NCBI GenBank assembly: GCA_006384855.1
Contig: VCJN01002700.1
Span: forward strand, 101,249 to 165,248
Direction of reading: 5' to 3'
DNA length: 64,000 bases
Source: Tetraselmis striata
Lineage: Eukaryota; Chlorophyta; Chlorodendrophyceae; Chlorodendrales; Chlorodendraceae
The position numbers and the translations under genes were made by a program. Under the pieces are notes generated by a model, which did not search any database, was not told where the DNA came from, and saw nothing but the letters and a program-made list of their open reading frames with translations. Below, in pieces: positions 33,102 through 44,695 of this stretch (positions are counted from its first letter, which is position 1; every line of letters begins with the position of its first letter).

Positions 33102-36100
33102 ATGGCCATGGCGCGCCTCTTAAGTGTAGGCTGCCGCCGGGCGGCGCTAGCGCCGCTTCTGAAGTTCACCGCAGTCGTGCTCGCGGTCGCAGTAGGGTCA
33201 CCCCTTAGGGTTTGTTCCGGCGCGCTGGTCCCGCCTAGCCACCACCGTGACCGGCACAAGCACGACAGGTCCGACAGCGCTCCAACTGACCTGGCGGCGG
33301 CGCTGATCGGCGGCCACACGGACGTATCCTTTGAGCGGGAGGGTACGCTGGGCGGCTTCAGCCACGGCGTGCCGCTGAGCGACTCTCTTGTGGCTCTCGG
33401 CACCTGGCTGGACGCCCGGCAGCGCGGCGATACCCTACGCTACGACCGGATGGGCCCCGTGGGCTTCTGGCTGCTCGAGCAGGTGCAGCCGCCGCCGGCG
33501 CTGTTGGGGGAGGCACAGCCCTGGTGGGGCAAGGTCTTCGGTAAGTGTCTGGCTGGCTCGTGCACTGATCCGGCCTCGCCATGCTTCCCACACACACCAA
33601 TGCAGCAGTCCCCCGCCCTGCGAAACCCTAAAGTCCCCATTATTATCTATAATTTATTTGTCGCCGCCGAGCCGGCACGTGGTCGGCCCGGAACTCCACT
33701 GATTGTGACGCCCCGTCCCGCTGAGACACAGGTTCTCCTGCATCGCCCAGCATTGAGCGCTTTGTGTCGGCCGGCGACCCGGAGTTGCCGCAGCTCTGCG
33801 CGGACCGCCGGAGGCCCCTGCCCGTGGAGAGGCTGCCGCTGCGGCTACCGGCGCACATTTATCAATCGCTCTTCCTCACGCAGGTACCCGTACTAGCAGG
33901 CGCCGAGTTTTAGCAGTTTACGTCGTGCAGGTATTGAATCAACAGTTCGTAAATTGTCAAAGGGAAAAGGTTACAGAAAATCCCGGGGCCGTGGAGCAGC
34001 TACGATCGACGCCGGCGGTCGTCCTTTTGAGGCGATAATCAGTGACGCGGCTGCCCCGAGCGAAGTCCCGGCGCGCTGATCGGCCGCGGGATGGCTGTGC
34101 AGGAGACCTGCAACCACCGGAGCCTGGCGTCTGGCCTGTGGGAGGTGGTGGACCCGCTGGGCCCGGAGTGGGACCAGATCTGCCCCGCCCTGGAGCCGCG
34201 CATGGCGAGTGTCATGCCGTCGCAGACGCGGCACGCCAGCTGCGCGGTCGTCGGCAACGCTGGCAACCTCGCCTGGTCGCGATACGGGGCGGAAATCGAC
34301 CGCCACGAAGCCGTGTTCCGCCTCAACAAGGTCCGCTCGCCTGAAACCCCCCCCCCCTCCCCCCCCCCCCTCCTCTCCCTCCGGGTCCCCCCCCTGTATC
34401 CCTGTTCATAAACCTGCACCTCTTGCTTTTCATCCTGCTGCAAGTTGTCTTGATGGCGATCCTGATGCCTACGGCGGCGAAGCAGACGAAGATGGTGGTG
34501 ATGGTGATAGTGTTGGCGATGATGATGGCATGGGTCATGGTGGTCGTGATAATGCCGGTAGTGGGTGTGGTGGCGGAGGCGGTGGTGGTGGAGGCGGTGG
34601 TGGTAATGGCGATGGTGGCAATAGTGGTGGTGGTGGCGGTGGTGCTATTGGCGGTGGTGATGGTGGCGGCGGCGACGGCGGCGGTGGTGGCAATGGCAGT
34701 GGTGGTAATGGCAGTGGTGGTAGAGGCAGTGGCGATGATAATTACATTGGCAATGGTGTTGGTGATGACGGTGGTGGTGATGGCGTTGGTGATGATGATG
34801 GCACGGGTCATGGTGGCGGTGATACTGCCGGTGGTGGAGGCGGTGGTGGTGATAATGACGGTGGTGGTGATGGCAATGATAATGACATTGACGACGGTGT
34901 TGGTGGTGGCGATGGTGATGACATTATCGATGATGATGGCATGGGTCATGGTGGCGGTGATACTGCCGGTGGTGGAGGCGGCGGCTGCGACGGCGGTGGT
35001 GGAGGCGGCGGTGGTGGTCGTGATACTGCCGGTGCTAATGGCGGTTGTGATGGTGGCGGCGGCCGCGGTGGTCGTGATACTGATGGTGGTGGTGATGGCA
35101 GCTGTGGTGGAGGCGGTGGCGAAGATAATTACATTTGACGATGGTGTCGGTGATGACGATGGTGGTGGTGGTGGTGGTAATGATGATGGCACGGGTCATG
35201 GCGGTGGCGATAATGACGGTGGTGGTGATGTGGTGGCAATGATGATGACATCGAGGATGGTGATGGTGGTGGTGGCGATGGTGGTGGTAGTGATGGCCGC
35301 GATGGTGGTACTGATGGGGCTGATGATGGTTATGATAATGGCATTGGTGGAGGCGGTGCTGGTGATCACGGTTGTGGTGATGATAACGGTGGTTGTGATG
35401 GATAATGGTTGTGGTGGGGATGGTGGGGATGGGGACATTTGGTGGTGGGGCTGGGGACATTTAAAGCTGTGGTGGCGCTGCTGATCGTGAGGACGATGAG
35501 TGAGGTGGCGGGGGTGGTGCTTCGCCTCGCAGGCGCCCACCACTGGCTTCGAGGAGCAGGTGGGCACCAACACCACGTACCGCTACATGAACGGCGACCA
35601 GTTCTCAGTCTACGCTGCAGAGGGCTGGGACTCCGAGACCGGCGAGATGCAGCGGCTGCCTGTGGTGCGGCAAGCTTGCAACCCGCCCCCCCCCCTCCGC
35701 CTCCCACCTCTCCCCCTCCCCCTCTCCCCCTCCCCAACCCCTCCCTTTTGCTTTCCAAGCCGCTTTGTTCATGCACAGACGCGGACCTCATACCCCCCCC
35801 TTTATTTTTCTTGCGTGGTGGCCGCGCAGCACATGGGCGGCATCATCATAGTGTCCTACTCGTCGCCGGCGACCATGGCCAAGGAGCTGCCCCGAGTGCG
35901 GGAGCACCACCCGGTGCGAATCCCGTCGCCCCTGTGCCCGGGCCCGCCCGCCATGCATGAACGCACACCTCACCATCGACTAACTAACGGGAGTGTTTCT
36001 TCGGGGGTGTTTCTTCTGTTCACCGGTATTGACGTCTGACTATTGGCAACATCTGAAATATTGATAAAACCCGCATTGACATGTCTATTTATGTTGATGC

Positions 36101-37066
36101 CAGGAAGGGGGGGAGGTGTGCAGGAATTAGCGCCGTACCCTCGTCTACCCGTGGAGTGGTCCATACGCATCAAGTCCCGCTAGTGTAATCATCGTGATAG
36201 AGAGGCGCGCACGGGTTCCGCGCAATGCGCCAGAACCGCGGTGCCCGATCACTGTACGGGTTGCAATTTGGGTCGCCGTACTGCGGGAAACAAATGGCGC
36301 ATCACCCGTATCAACGCAATCGCTACCAATGGCGCGAGTTCGGACAGAAATCCACACGTTATTGATGGCCGCACATCGCCGCGAGAGCTGACGGTGCTGC
36401 CTCAGCCACCGCACATTTCTGTGTCGTGCTAACGGGTCGCAGCTCCGCCTGATGCCGAAAGCTCAGATATAGAGCTCGGGGCACATGCGTCTGGGTTGCT
36501 GGCTGTCCTGCAATCGCGATTTAATTCGCGCTCGCCTACGTGAGGGTTTCTGTCTGCCTTACACGAGTGCGTTCATGGGGGGCTGGGTGGGTGGGCGGGC
36601 CATGGTGCTGCCTGCTGAGCGGTGCGCCTGTGCCGCCCGCCCCCCCCCCCCCCCCCCCCCTCCCCCCCCCCTCTTACCCAATCAGGACGAGAAGCTGACC
36701 ACCGCCAGCTACTACCTGCACCGCTACACCAACTTTGTGCTCAACCAGTTCCGGCAGTGCGCCAACATGCGCAACGAGGGGCGCAGTTTCAGCCGCACCA
36801 AGGCCACGAGCGGCATCAAGGCGCTGCTCGCGGCGCTGCACATGTGCAAGCACGTCTCCGTGTACGGCATCGGCGACACCTCCCCCGCCGCGGCGGCCAT
36901 GCCGTACCAGTACTTTGCCATGGGCGACGGCAACTGGACGTCCCGCGGGATGGTTTCGGAGCTGCACAGCCTCACCCTCGAGGAGCAGCTGCTGCAGGCG
37001 CTGGCGCACGCCGGCCTCATCCGGCACTGCCAGCTCAGCGGCTGCACGCACCCGCTGAAAACCTAA
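33102..37066 (+). CDS. GT29 sialyltransferase-like glycosyltransferase
   Basis: Six exons: 33102-33540, 33732-33883, 34103-34330, 35533-35661, 35830-35913, 36686-37066 (1413 nt, 470 aa); all phases agree. The N-terminus has a basic start and one hydrophobic segment (LKFTAVVLAVAVGS), fitting a type II Golgi anchor. Sialylmotif L is ASCAVVGNAGNLAWSRYGAE followed by VFRLN. Sialylmotif S is TSGIKALLAALHMCKHVSVY. The VS motif is HSLTLEEQLLQAL with its His and Glu. This defines CAZy GT29, which transfers CMP-activated acidic sugars. Plant and algal members need not use sialic acid (related plant enzymes act on Kdo/Dha-type sugars), so the donor is open. The fourth donor (GTGGTG) is the least certain. 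Intron 3 holds a ~1 kb microsatellite. Confidence 0.85.
34470..35465 (+). repeat. ~1 kb imperfect GGTGAT/GGTGGC microsatellite in an intron
   Basis: Dominated by GGTGGT, GGTGAT, GATGAT and GGCGGT triplets, with some higher-order repeats (for example ATGGCATGGGTCATGGTGG recurring at 34528 and 34938). It lies wholly in intron 3 of the GT29 gene. Long Gly/Asp or Val/Met frames across it are products of the repeat. Confidence 0.9.
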
Positions 37067-38990
37067 ACCCTAGATCCATTAACCTAACATTAGGGAGGCT
37101 GCTTCGTTAGTGGGCCGTAGGCGGCATTCTCGAGACAAGTAGAATCCAGATATATAATTTGGTCATCTCGAGAGTAACACCTTAGATGGATAGTAATGGC
37201 CATGTTAATAAATACATGACATGTTGACGCAAACTTGGCGTCATGGCGGAATTGCCGCTGCTCGATTGACTGTATACCTGCTCACAAACTACTATGCCAA
37301 ACCACGGGGAATCGCCTCTAATTTCATTCTCAAACAAATCACCGATTTCTGCGCGGCGGTGTCCATAACCCCGGGTGGGTCACCCGGTGGACCCACCCGG
37401 GGAGAGCGACACTTGAATGACAAGTCATTCAAGTGCTCGTCTGTCTCCATGCTGCGGGCTCTGTCACTGATGTGCTGATATATGATATGATATGCCGTCC
37501 ATGCCCAACAACCACACGACTCCTTTATGTATCGCACATCTGTGCCCGCAGCCATGTCCCAGAGTAGTCTGGGTGCCTGTAGGTAAGGCCGGTTGTGGAT
37601 CACCCGGCGATGCGGGTGGTAGTATGCGATGCGGAACGTACGCATCCGAAGCGCATTCGATGACTACTACACTCATGTTCAATGAGCAGCCTGCTGCCGG
37701 GGCGACTGCTGTACGGTGATTTAGTAGTAACAGCCCATCGATAGACCGAATGAAGCAATGAAGGGCGGATGCTGCCATACAGGTTCCCACTTCTCGGATG
37801 TCTAGCCCACAACTTTTCATTCGAGCGAGGAGGCGTTTACATGTGTCATCATTTGTGGTGCGTCCCTTAGGCCCTGACAATGACTTGGTGCTATGCCACG
37901 TCTCTCCGGTGCATTGAGCAGGGATGATCCAACAAGTGCCGCGCATCCGGGGAAAAAGCAGATCCAAAGAGTGACCAGCAACACTCACGCCCATTTTACA
38001 ACCCATGGGAAAGCCCGAAGGATCCGACTGCGCTTGACTATAATAATTTTATTGCACATGGCGGCGCATGTTCAATGGTCGCTACTCGATGCCAGCTGCA
38101 CAACCCCTCTCAGTGGGGACACCGTGCCGCTTCTCGCGGGCTAGCCGCGAATCGAGTTGCTGCCGCAGCAGCGGATGCCGCCGGCTTTGCCCCCCCCCCC
38201 CCCCCCCCCTCCCCCCCTTCCACCCCCTTTCCCCCTCATGAATGCCTCGTCCCCCGCCGAGTCGCCGAGTCTGTGGCCGTTTCTTCTCGCCGTTTCCTAT
38301 TTTTTGCACAAGTATATTGTAAAGTAAAAAAGATCTCAAGCTTCGCTAATTCAAATATAAACGGAAGTGGTATCGCGAAAAAACAGGATAGATAATATAG
38401 TCACAAATTCGTCGCCCCAAAACGACGAGTAAATAAGGGGCGCACAGGGGCGCGGGCAACTTGATGGCGGTGATACATGTAGCCGCCGTTTGTCTTTCTG
38501 CCGTATACATACGCGGGCGCGCTGCCGTCTGTGGATGGACAGATGTGAAATGACTGTGGTAGCCCCGGTAAGTTTGACTCCCATGGCAGCAGCAGTATAA
38601 TGCATCGGCATACTGCTGAATGGCCAGGCAGGGGTGATGTAGTTGGATACCATTGCTGAGGAATGCCTTCAGCGCCCTCCCGCCGCCCATGATTTATTAC
38701 AAATATATATTTCAGCGGCGTCAAGGCCACACGTTACCAGCTACGCGTACACTGCGACTGGTTCCTCGTATCCTCGGCGAAACGGGCTGTCGGAACGACC
38801 CTGCAGCACCCACACATCTAGACGCTCTTGGCGGCGACACGCAACACGAGCGTGTTCCACGCGCGATACGACGTAGGGACACACACGCCGAGGACGCGCG
38901 GCCACTCGACAATGCCGGGCTCGCGCGGAGAGCGACCAAAGGAGGCTGCGGTGCGCCCTCGAGGAAGTGCAAGGGGCTTCGCCGCGCCGC
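37067..38990. other. Intergenic region between convergent GT29 and phosphatase genes
   Basis: No firm gene. It contains two adjacent hairpins (37371-37434), a C-tract at 38190-38215, and unremarkable sequence elsewhere. Frames here carry no recognisable motif. Confidence 0.5.
37371..37434. repeat. Two adjacent perfect inverted repeats
   Basis: First: CCGGGTGGGTC (37371-37381) against GACCCACCCGG (37390-37400), 8-nt loop. Second: ACTTGAATGAC against GTCATTCAAGT (37411-37434), 2-nt centre. Confidence 0.85.
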
Positions 38991-41900
38991 TCAGGTGTCG
39001 CGTTTGCTGCTGGGCGAAGGCATGCCCTGCGGCGCGGGCTTAACGGACAGGAGCATCGGCGACGTGGCGCGGCACATCTCGTCGCTGCAGCCCTCCAGCA
39101 TGTCGGCGCTCGCGCGCGACAGGCGGTACAGCGCCTTGGTGTGCATCCAGGCCACGGGGCCGTCGGGCCGCGCCTCCTCGTCGCTGGGTATCCGCTCCAG
39201 GACGATCGTGGACGCGTGGGGCGGGTTTTGCACCTGCGGCAACACCGAGGCGGCCGCTGAAGGTAGTTAGCACGCCCCTTGACCTGATCTTTACACCCAG
39301 GATAACGACATCGGCTGAGACTCAGCAGTTCTGGGCAATACAACTAGTGTCCAAATCCAGGGTGGCGAATGCCTTTTTATGGTATGGCACCGGCACAAAT
39401 GCGCGGACAGACCGGAGGCCTGAGGTTACGGTAGCCATTATTAAGGACATGATCACCCGGACTCCTTTTTAAACTTTTTTTCTATCATAAATAAGCCTCG
39501 GGAAGCCGATATCGTTAGATTACCACTTAAAAATATCGGGTTCGCGGGCCTAATCAGTTGTTATGCAGCATCGAGTCAGGTTTTCGGTCCATCAAAATTC
39601 GCGGGGTGTACCCTTCCCATTTAATTGATTGTGGTCGCGGGTCCAAAATAACAATAACGAATTGTTTTGCATGTCGTGTCGGACGATGCATGATATTCGG
39701 AATGTACTCTGATACATTGTAATCACAGTGTTTCTTTCATCCCCAGGGGGGGGTTTCAAAAAGAGCAACATCCCCTAAACCCAAGCCGGGGTTGCGGAAT
39801 TCCAGGTAGTGAATTCCAGGTCTAAGAGATGGTTGTCGGGTGGGGTGAATAGCATGTCTTTTGGATAATAACATGTCTTTTGGAGTGAATGTGAAACCCT
39901 GACAACATATCGCGGGGGCGAAGCTGCCTGTGCCTGCAGGGAACCATCCTTCAGCACCAACAAGTGCATCCTAATGTGGGAGGGGAGTAGGACCCCCGGG
40001 GGCGGGGGTCTAAGTAAGTTGGGTTTCGGGAAGAAGAATGTCACAATGTGTTTTGATGTGATTTGTTCTGGCGCTCGATGTGTTTGTGTGGTGTCTCGAC
40101 GTTTTAATGTCACGATGTGTTTTGGTGTGTTGTAATGTTGGATGTGATTTGTCTGTGTTTGATGTGGTGATGCTCTGGTGTGTCTTACTGTTTGATGTGG
40201 TTTGATGCATTTTGGGGGGCTACACGCAGTCTGCGGGTATCTGTGGTCCGTGGTCCGCAAGGAGCATGCACTCACTCCGACACTGCACTCACTCACTCCT
40301 GCACGCACTCCGTCCGACTTGCGCGTGGCGGTGTACGGACACTGCGTTTTTGGGGGCTGCGCCGCGTATGCGGAAAACGGAAAACACAGCCGTATGTTTT
40401 CCGGTTGTCGATGCCGACCTGACGTACTATGGGCGCCGACGCGCGAGGAAGAAATAATAAGCTTTCACGAAGCGCCTTGCGTTTCGTCGCTCAGGAACCA
40501 TACGGATATATAATGAATATGCACCGTAACTACAAAAGTGCCGTGAGGCTGCACCCCCAAATCGGTTGTAAGTATGGCTTTCTTATAAATGCGCCGGAAC
40601 CCGTAGCGACAGGGATAACGTGTGAATTCCCCTTGGGCAACATATGACAGATGCGCGTCCATTGCACCGGTAAACAATTCAGAACGCATGCCGGTCCCAG
40701 ATCAAAGGCGACATCCGCGTGAACTCCAAATAATACTTTGTAGTATATTAGCAGGAATGTGGTTGGGGGCGGAGGGCGCATCGAGAAAGTTTGTGGTGGA
40801 TTTGGGTGTGGGTGTTGGGGTGTTGGGGGGGGGGGGGGGGGGATGCCTGCAGCAGCTCGTCCACCGTCCAGTGGAACCAGCGCATGAGGAACACGCGCAG
40901 CGCCAGCCCGTGCGTGACGAGCACGAGGTTGGTGTCCTGCGAGAAGCGGCCGGCGTTGATGTCGCGCACGAGGTGGTCCTGGAAGATGGTGATGCGGTCG
41001 TACAGGTCCGCGCCGCTCTCGCCGTTGGGGAAGCGGTAGAAGAAGCGCCCAAAGCGCTTGCGCTCGCTGCGCTTGCGCATGCGCATCCCCGGGTCCTGAA
41101 AGTTGCCAAAGTCCTGACGCAGCCGGGCGGGCGGGCAGGGGGTCAGTCTCCCCCTGCCCCCCCTCCTTCTTGCAGCCCATGGGAGCGTCAAACATACACC
41201 TCACACACACAAGTTCATGTTAAAGACACGTTATATGCCTGCCCAACGGGTGCCGGCGCACCCATACACCCACCCTGATCATAAGCCTCAAATTGGGCCT
41301 GCATGCAGCCCAGGCGAGCATTCCCTATGGTCCTGCCATAGATTCATCTGCATTGGACACTTGGCCGGTAGCTCGGGTTCTCATTCGCAGTGTTCTTATT
41401 ACTACGTTATCGGCACATCAGTCACACACACCCAATAAACGCATGTGTGCGTCAATGATGCAAGCGCAAGGTGACTCATCGCACCCTAGGGGGGTACGTA
41501 CGGGTCAGCATGTCAAGTTCTGACGATCACTGTAATATGTAAGTCTGGGTCAGCATGGAACCCCCCCTTCCCTGTGATGGCAGGGTAACTGCATGGGGTC
41601 CACACAAATTAAAAACAAAATCCCCATCACCATCATTATCAACAACAACACTACACAGCGCAACAGGTTAGGGATTTCGGGCTAAGGATCGACAGGTAAC
41701 GCTTGATGCAATACTGGCTGGATGATGCCACCGGCCAGGTGAGATGTATATCACCGCCGAGAATGATCCCCCTCCAGCACAGCATGCATACTGCAATACT
41801 GCTGGCAAGGGTTTACAAACACAAGCAGCTGCTACGTGTAGTTTGCCGGGCCTTCACCCGCAGGTGATTGGCGGGTCGACATAGTGGATATATGTACCAT

Positions 41901-42690
41901 ACAACCCATTCCTCTTCATGCCGCGGACAGGCGTTGCTCGAGCAGTACCGTGTGAGGCACATCCAGAGGCACCGTGACGCGGTGAAGAAATGCCGCGTGA
42001 GCCGCGGTACGTGTTGTTCGATGTAACACACGCTGTCAGACAGCTGCCGGGTATGACTACGAGTACGCAGTGGGTCTAATGAATTTCCACATACACACAT
42101 GGCCGCGCATCCACGCGAGAGCCGTCGCCGTTGGTAGCAAGACCGCCAGCGCGATAGGCCACATGCCCCGCTTGCCGATGACAATGAATAACTTGTACTA
42201 ACACATCCATTGCTTGGGGACTTGGGGCGCATACAGAGCTCGGGGTGCCTCAAGTCCCCAAGCGGTGGGTGTGTTCATACAAGTTATCAATTACAGCCTT
42301 ACGGGTGCCAACCCGAGTATAAGAACCCGTTGCTTTCTCTCAGAAATGGGGTGCTAGCGAAAGTTCTTAATTCTCGTAATGATATATGTCATTATGTATT
42401 CGTCCAAACTTGGACAAATAAGGGCATAGCGCATGCTCATATTTTATGTTCTTATAGTCGGGTCGGCACCCGTATACACCATAACAACATATACAGAGAT
42501 CATATACATCAGATGCGAACACATAAACACAGTGGTGTGGCGTCATCCGTGGCGACGAATCCGCCAATACCATCCCGTCTCCTGGCTTTATTGCCGCATC
42601 GGTGGGAAGAGCTGCGCGTGTACATGTGTGTGTGGGGGGGGGGGGGGGGGGGGGGAGTGGCGGTGCGTATAGTGTGTGGCGGCCGGGGAA

Positions 42691-42723
<33 letters not shown>

Positions 42724-44370
42724 ACCTGCTCCCGCAGCTGCACCTCCTCCCGCATGCCGGCAAACAGCGGCTGGCTCTCGCCCTCCGCGGCCGGCGGCCC
42801 AAACATGGCCTCGCTGATGCACTGGAACGTCTGCGAGGAGCGCAGGTAGGGCGAGGTGTAGAAGAAGGTGCGGAAGGGGCGGCCCCCGTACGCCGCGCTC
42901 AGCTCCGCGCGCAGCGCCGCGCCCGCCTCGCGCGCCTGCTGCCGCCCGGCGTCCGTCAGCGGGATGCGCGGGTCCGGCACCGCGCTGTACTCCAGCATGT
43001 CGTCCTCGTAGCTCTCGCCGTGGCGCACGAGGATGATGCGCGCGGGGAGCACGCGGAAGTCCGCGGGCGTGGCGCCGGCCGAGGTGGAGTGGAAGCGCGC
43101 GTCAAAGCCGCCCAGCTTGCGGCGGTCGCTGATGGGCTGCCGCGCGCGCGGCGGGGGCGGCGCCGCCTCAAACGGCCGGTCCGCCGGCTGCAGCGGCGGC
43201 GGCGCCCACGGAGGGGGACCATCCCGGGGCGCCGGGGTGGGCATCACCGGCTGCGGCGGCGCCTGCGCGTTGCTGAGCTGCGCCGCTGCGACGGTGCTCT
43301 GCAGCTGCCGGATGACCTCTCGCTGCTTGAACACCACCGCCTTGAGCCGGTCCACCTGGCGGGGCGGCGGACAGATGGGTGGGGAGGGGAGGCGGGCTCA
43401 GCGGCCAGTGCGGCAGCCCCGGTCCAGTCCGCCGCTGCTCAGCCCACCTCTCCCCCCCCCCCCCCCCCCCCCCATCCCCTGCGTCAGCGTCTTTCTCATC
43501 AAGTTGTTGGGGGGCAAGCTGTTTTCCTTCGTGTGAGATGACGTCGTGTCGACTGAGGGGCGTCGCAGTGTACCAGCCCGACACACTCCATCCGGCTGGC
43601 TGCACAGGAAGGATCACCGCAACCACGCCTTGGGGTATATATCATGTTCAACGTATACGTTGACCCCTCCCCCCCCCCCCCCCCTCCCCGGCCCTCCAAG
43701 CGCGAAGAGACAAGAGCTGCATTCATTGGAAAATTATCCAGAATACACCACGGAATCCATGACTCAATGCTCCAAACCCATTCGTTATTTGGTGTGCCCC
43801 GCGCACCCATTTAAATGGCGCCGCAAAGGGTGTGTGTGTGGGGGGGGGGGGGGGGCTGCCGCTTACCTGCGTGCGCAGCGCGGAGAGGCTGTCGAGGTCG
43901 ACGCCTTCCGCGGAGCCGGTGTAGTCGATGGGCACCAGGCTCTGCGGCAGCCCCACCGCCTCGCGCAGGTCCTCCAGCTTCTCGCGCACGCTGAGCAGCT
44001 CCCCGCTCCACGCGATGTCGCAGTCCGCGTCGTCGAAGGAGGTGTCGTCCATGAGCTCCTGCCCCGGGGCGGCCTCCGCCGGCCGCAGTGACTCCTCCAG
44101 CTCACCCGATATCTCGCCCGACATCTCCCCGCTGTCCTCCCACATGTCGCCGTCCCGCACCCAGTTCACGCTGCGCCCCTGGCGGTCCTTGCCCGGCGTG
44201 GCTCGAGCCGCCCCACGGCCGCGCCGGCGCGCCCCCGGCAGCCCGAACCGCAACCCCCAACACCGCTGGCCGCCGCTCCCGCAGCGCAGCGGGGGCGTGG
44301 GCGGGGGCGGGGGCTGCCCTGGGGTGCGGGCTCCTGTTGAGCAACGCGGCCTCATCGCCATCGCCATCAT
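38991..44370 (-). CDS. Histidine phosphatase, phosphoglycerate mutase-like (AT74/DET1 type)
   Basis: Four exons on the minus strand: 44370-43867, 43355-42726, 41113-40847, 39233-38991 (1644 nt, 547 aa); all are phase 0. The catalytic core starts with RIILVRHGES (the RHG nucleophile His). It continues with FYTSPYLRSSQTF, LREQDFGNFQDP (across the exon 2/3 join), FFYRFPNGESGADLYDRI, and LVTHGLALRVFLMRWFHWTV with the second catalytic His, then NPPHASTIVLERI in the last exon. The order and wording match the plant AT74 / yeast DET1 broad-range acid phosphatase branch. About 240 residues precede the core: an acidic region (GEMSGEISGELEESL) and a coiled-coil-like stretch (LKAVVFKQREVIRQLQSTVA). Intron 3 uses a GC donor (CAG|GCATCC). 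Introns 2 and 3 are 1.6 kb each. A GTG lies upstream at 44385; the ATG at 44370 is chosen. Confidence 0.8.
41235..41345 (+). repeat. Dispersed repeat in a phosphatase intron (also at 57718-57805)
   Basis: Shares TAAGCCTCAAA, GCATGCA, CCTATGGT/CGCTATGGT, CTGC(C/T)ATAG and TGCCTGAC-like blocks, in order and orientation, with 57718-57805, which is also intronic. Confidence 0.5.
42637..42722. repeat. Two long G homopolymers in an intron
   Basis: G20-class tract at about 42635-42655 and a G28-class tract ending at 42722, directly against the donor of phosphatase intron 2. Exact lengths in such tracts are unreliable. Confidence 0.8.
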
Positions 44371-44660
44371 CGCCGCAGCCGCCACAGCCGCCGCCGCCGC
44401 CGCCGCCGCCGCGACTCTCGTCCTCCGGCCTTGCTATCCCTGCCCCGCCTGGGTAGGGAGGTGCAGGTGAGAGTTAGGCGCCATCTGCTATGGGTCCATC
44501 ACAATCGGGGATGGTGGTACTCCCATGGGGTGGGTGAGGGCCGTTCAGCTGAGCCCAGAGAGCCTTGCTCCCCATCCACCCCCCCTCCCCCCTCCCCCTC
44601 GTAGCAGGACCCAGTCCAATACGTCTGGGCCCAGGTGGGGCACCCAATTTCCAGACCCCG

Positions 44661-44695
<35 letters not shown>

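Noticed and set aside
34209-35484. Long Gly/Asp-rich and Val/Met-rich plus-strand frames and a Thr/Ile-rich minus-strand frame
   Set aside because: They are translations of the intron microsatellite. The flanking exons splice in phase without it.
38653-39270. 205-aa plus-strand frame
   Set aside because: It overlaps the last phosphatase exon on the other strand, which fits the enzyme family in phase. The plus frame has no motif.
42210-43541. 443-aa plus-strand frame
   Set aside because: It is the antisense of the phosphatase exon 2 and its introns. The sense strand carries the RHG motif.
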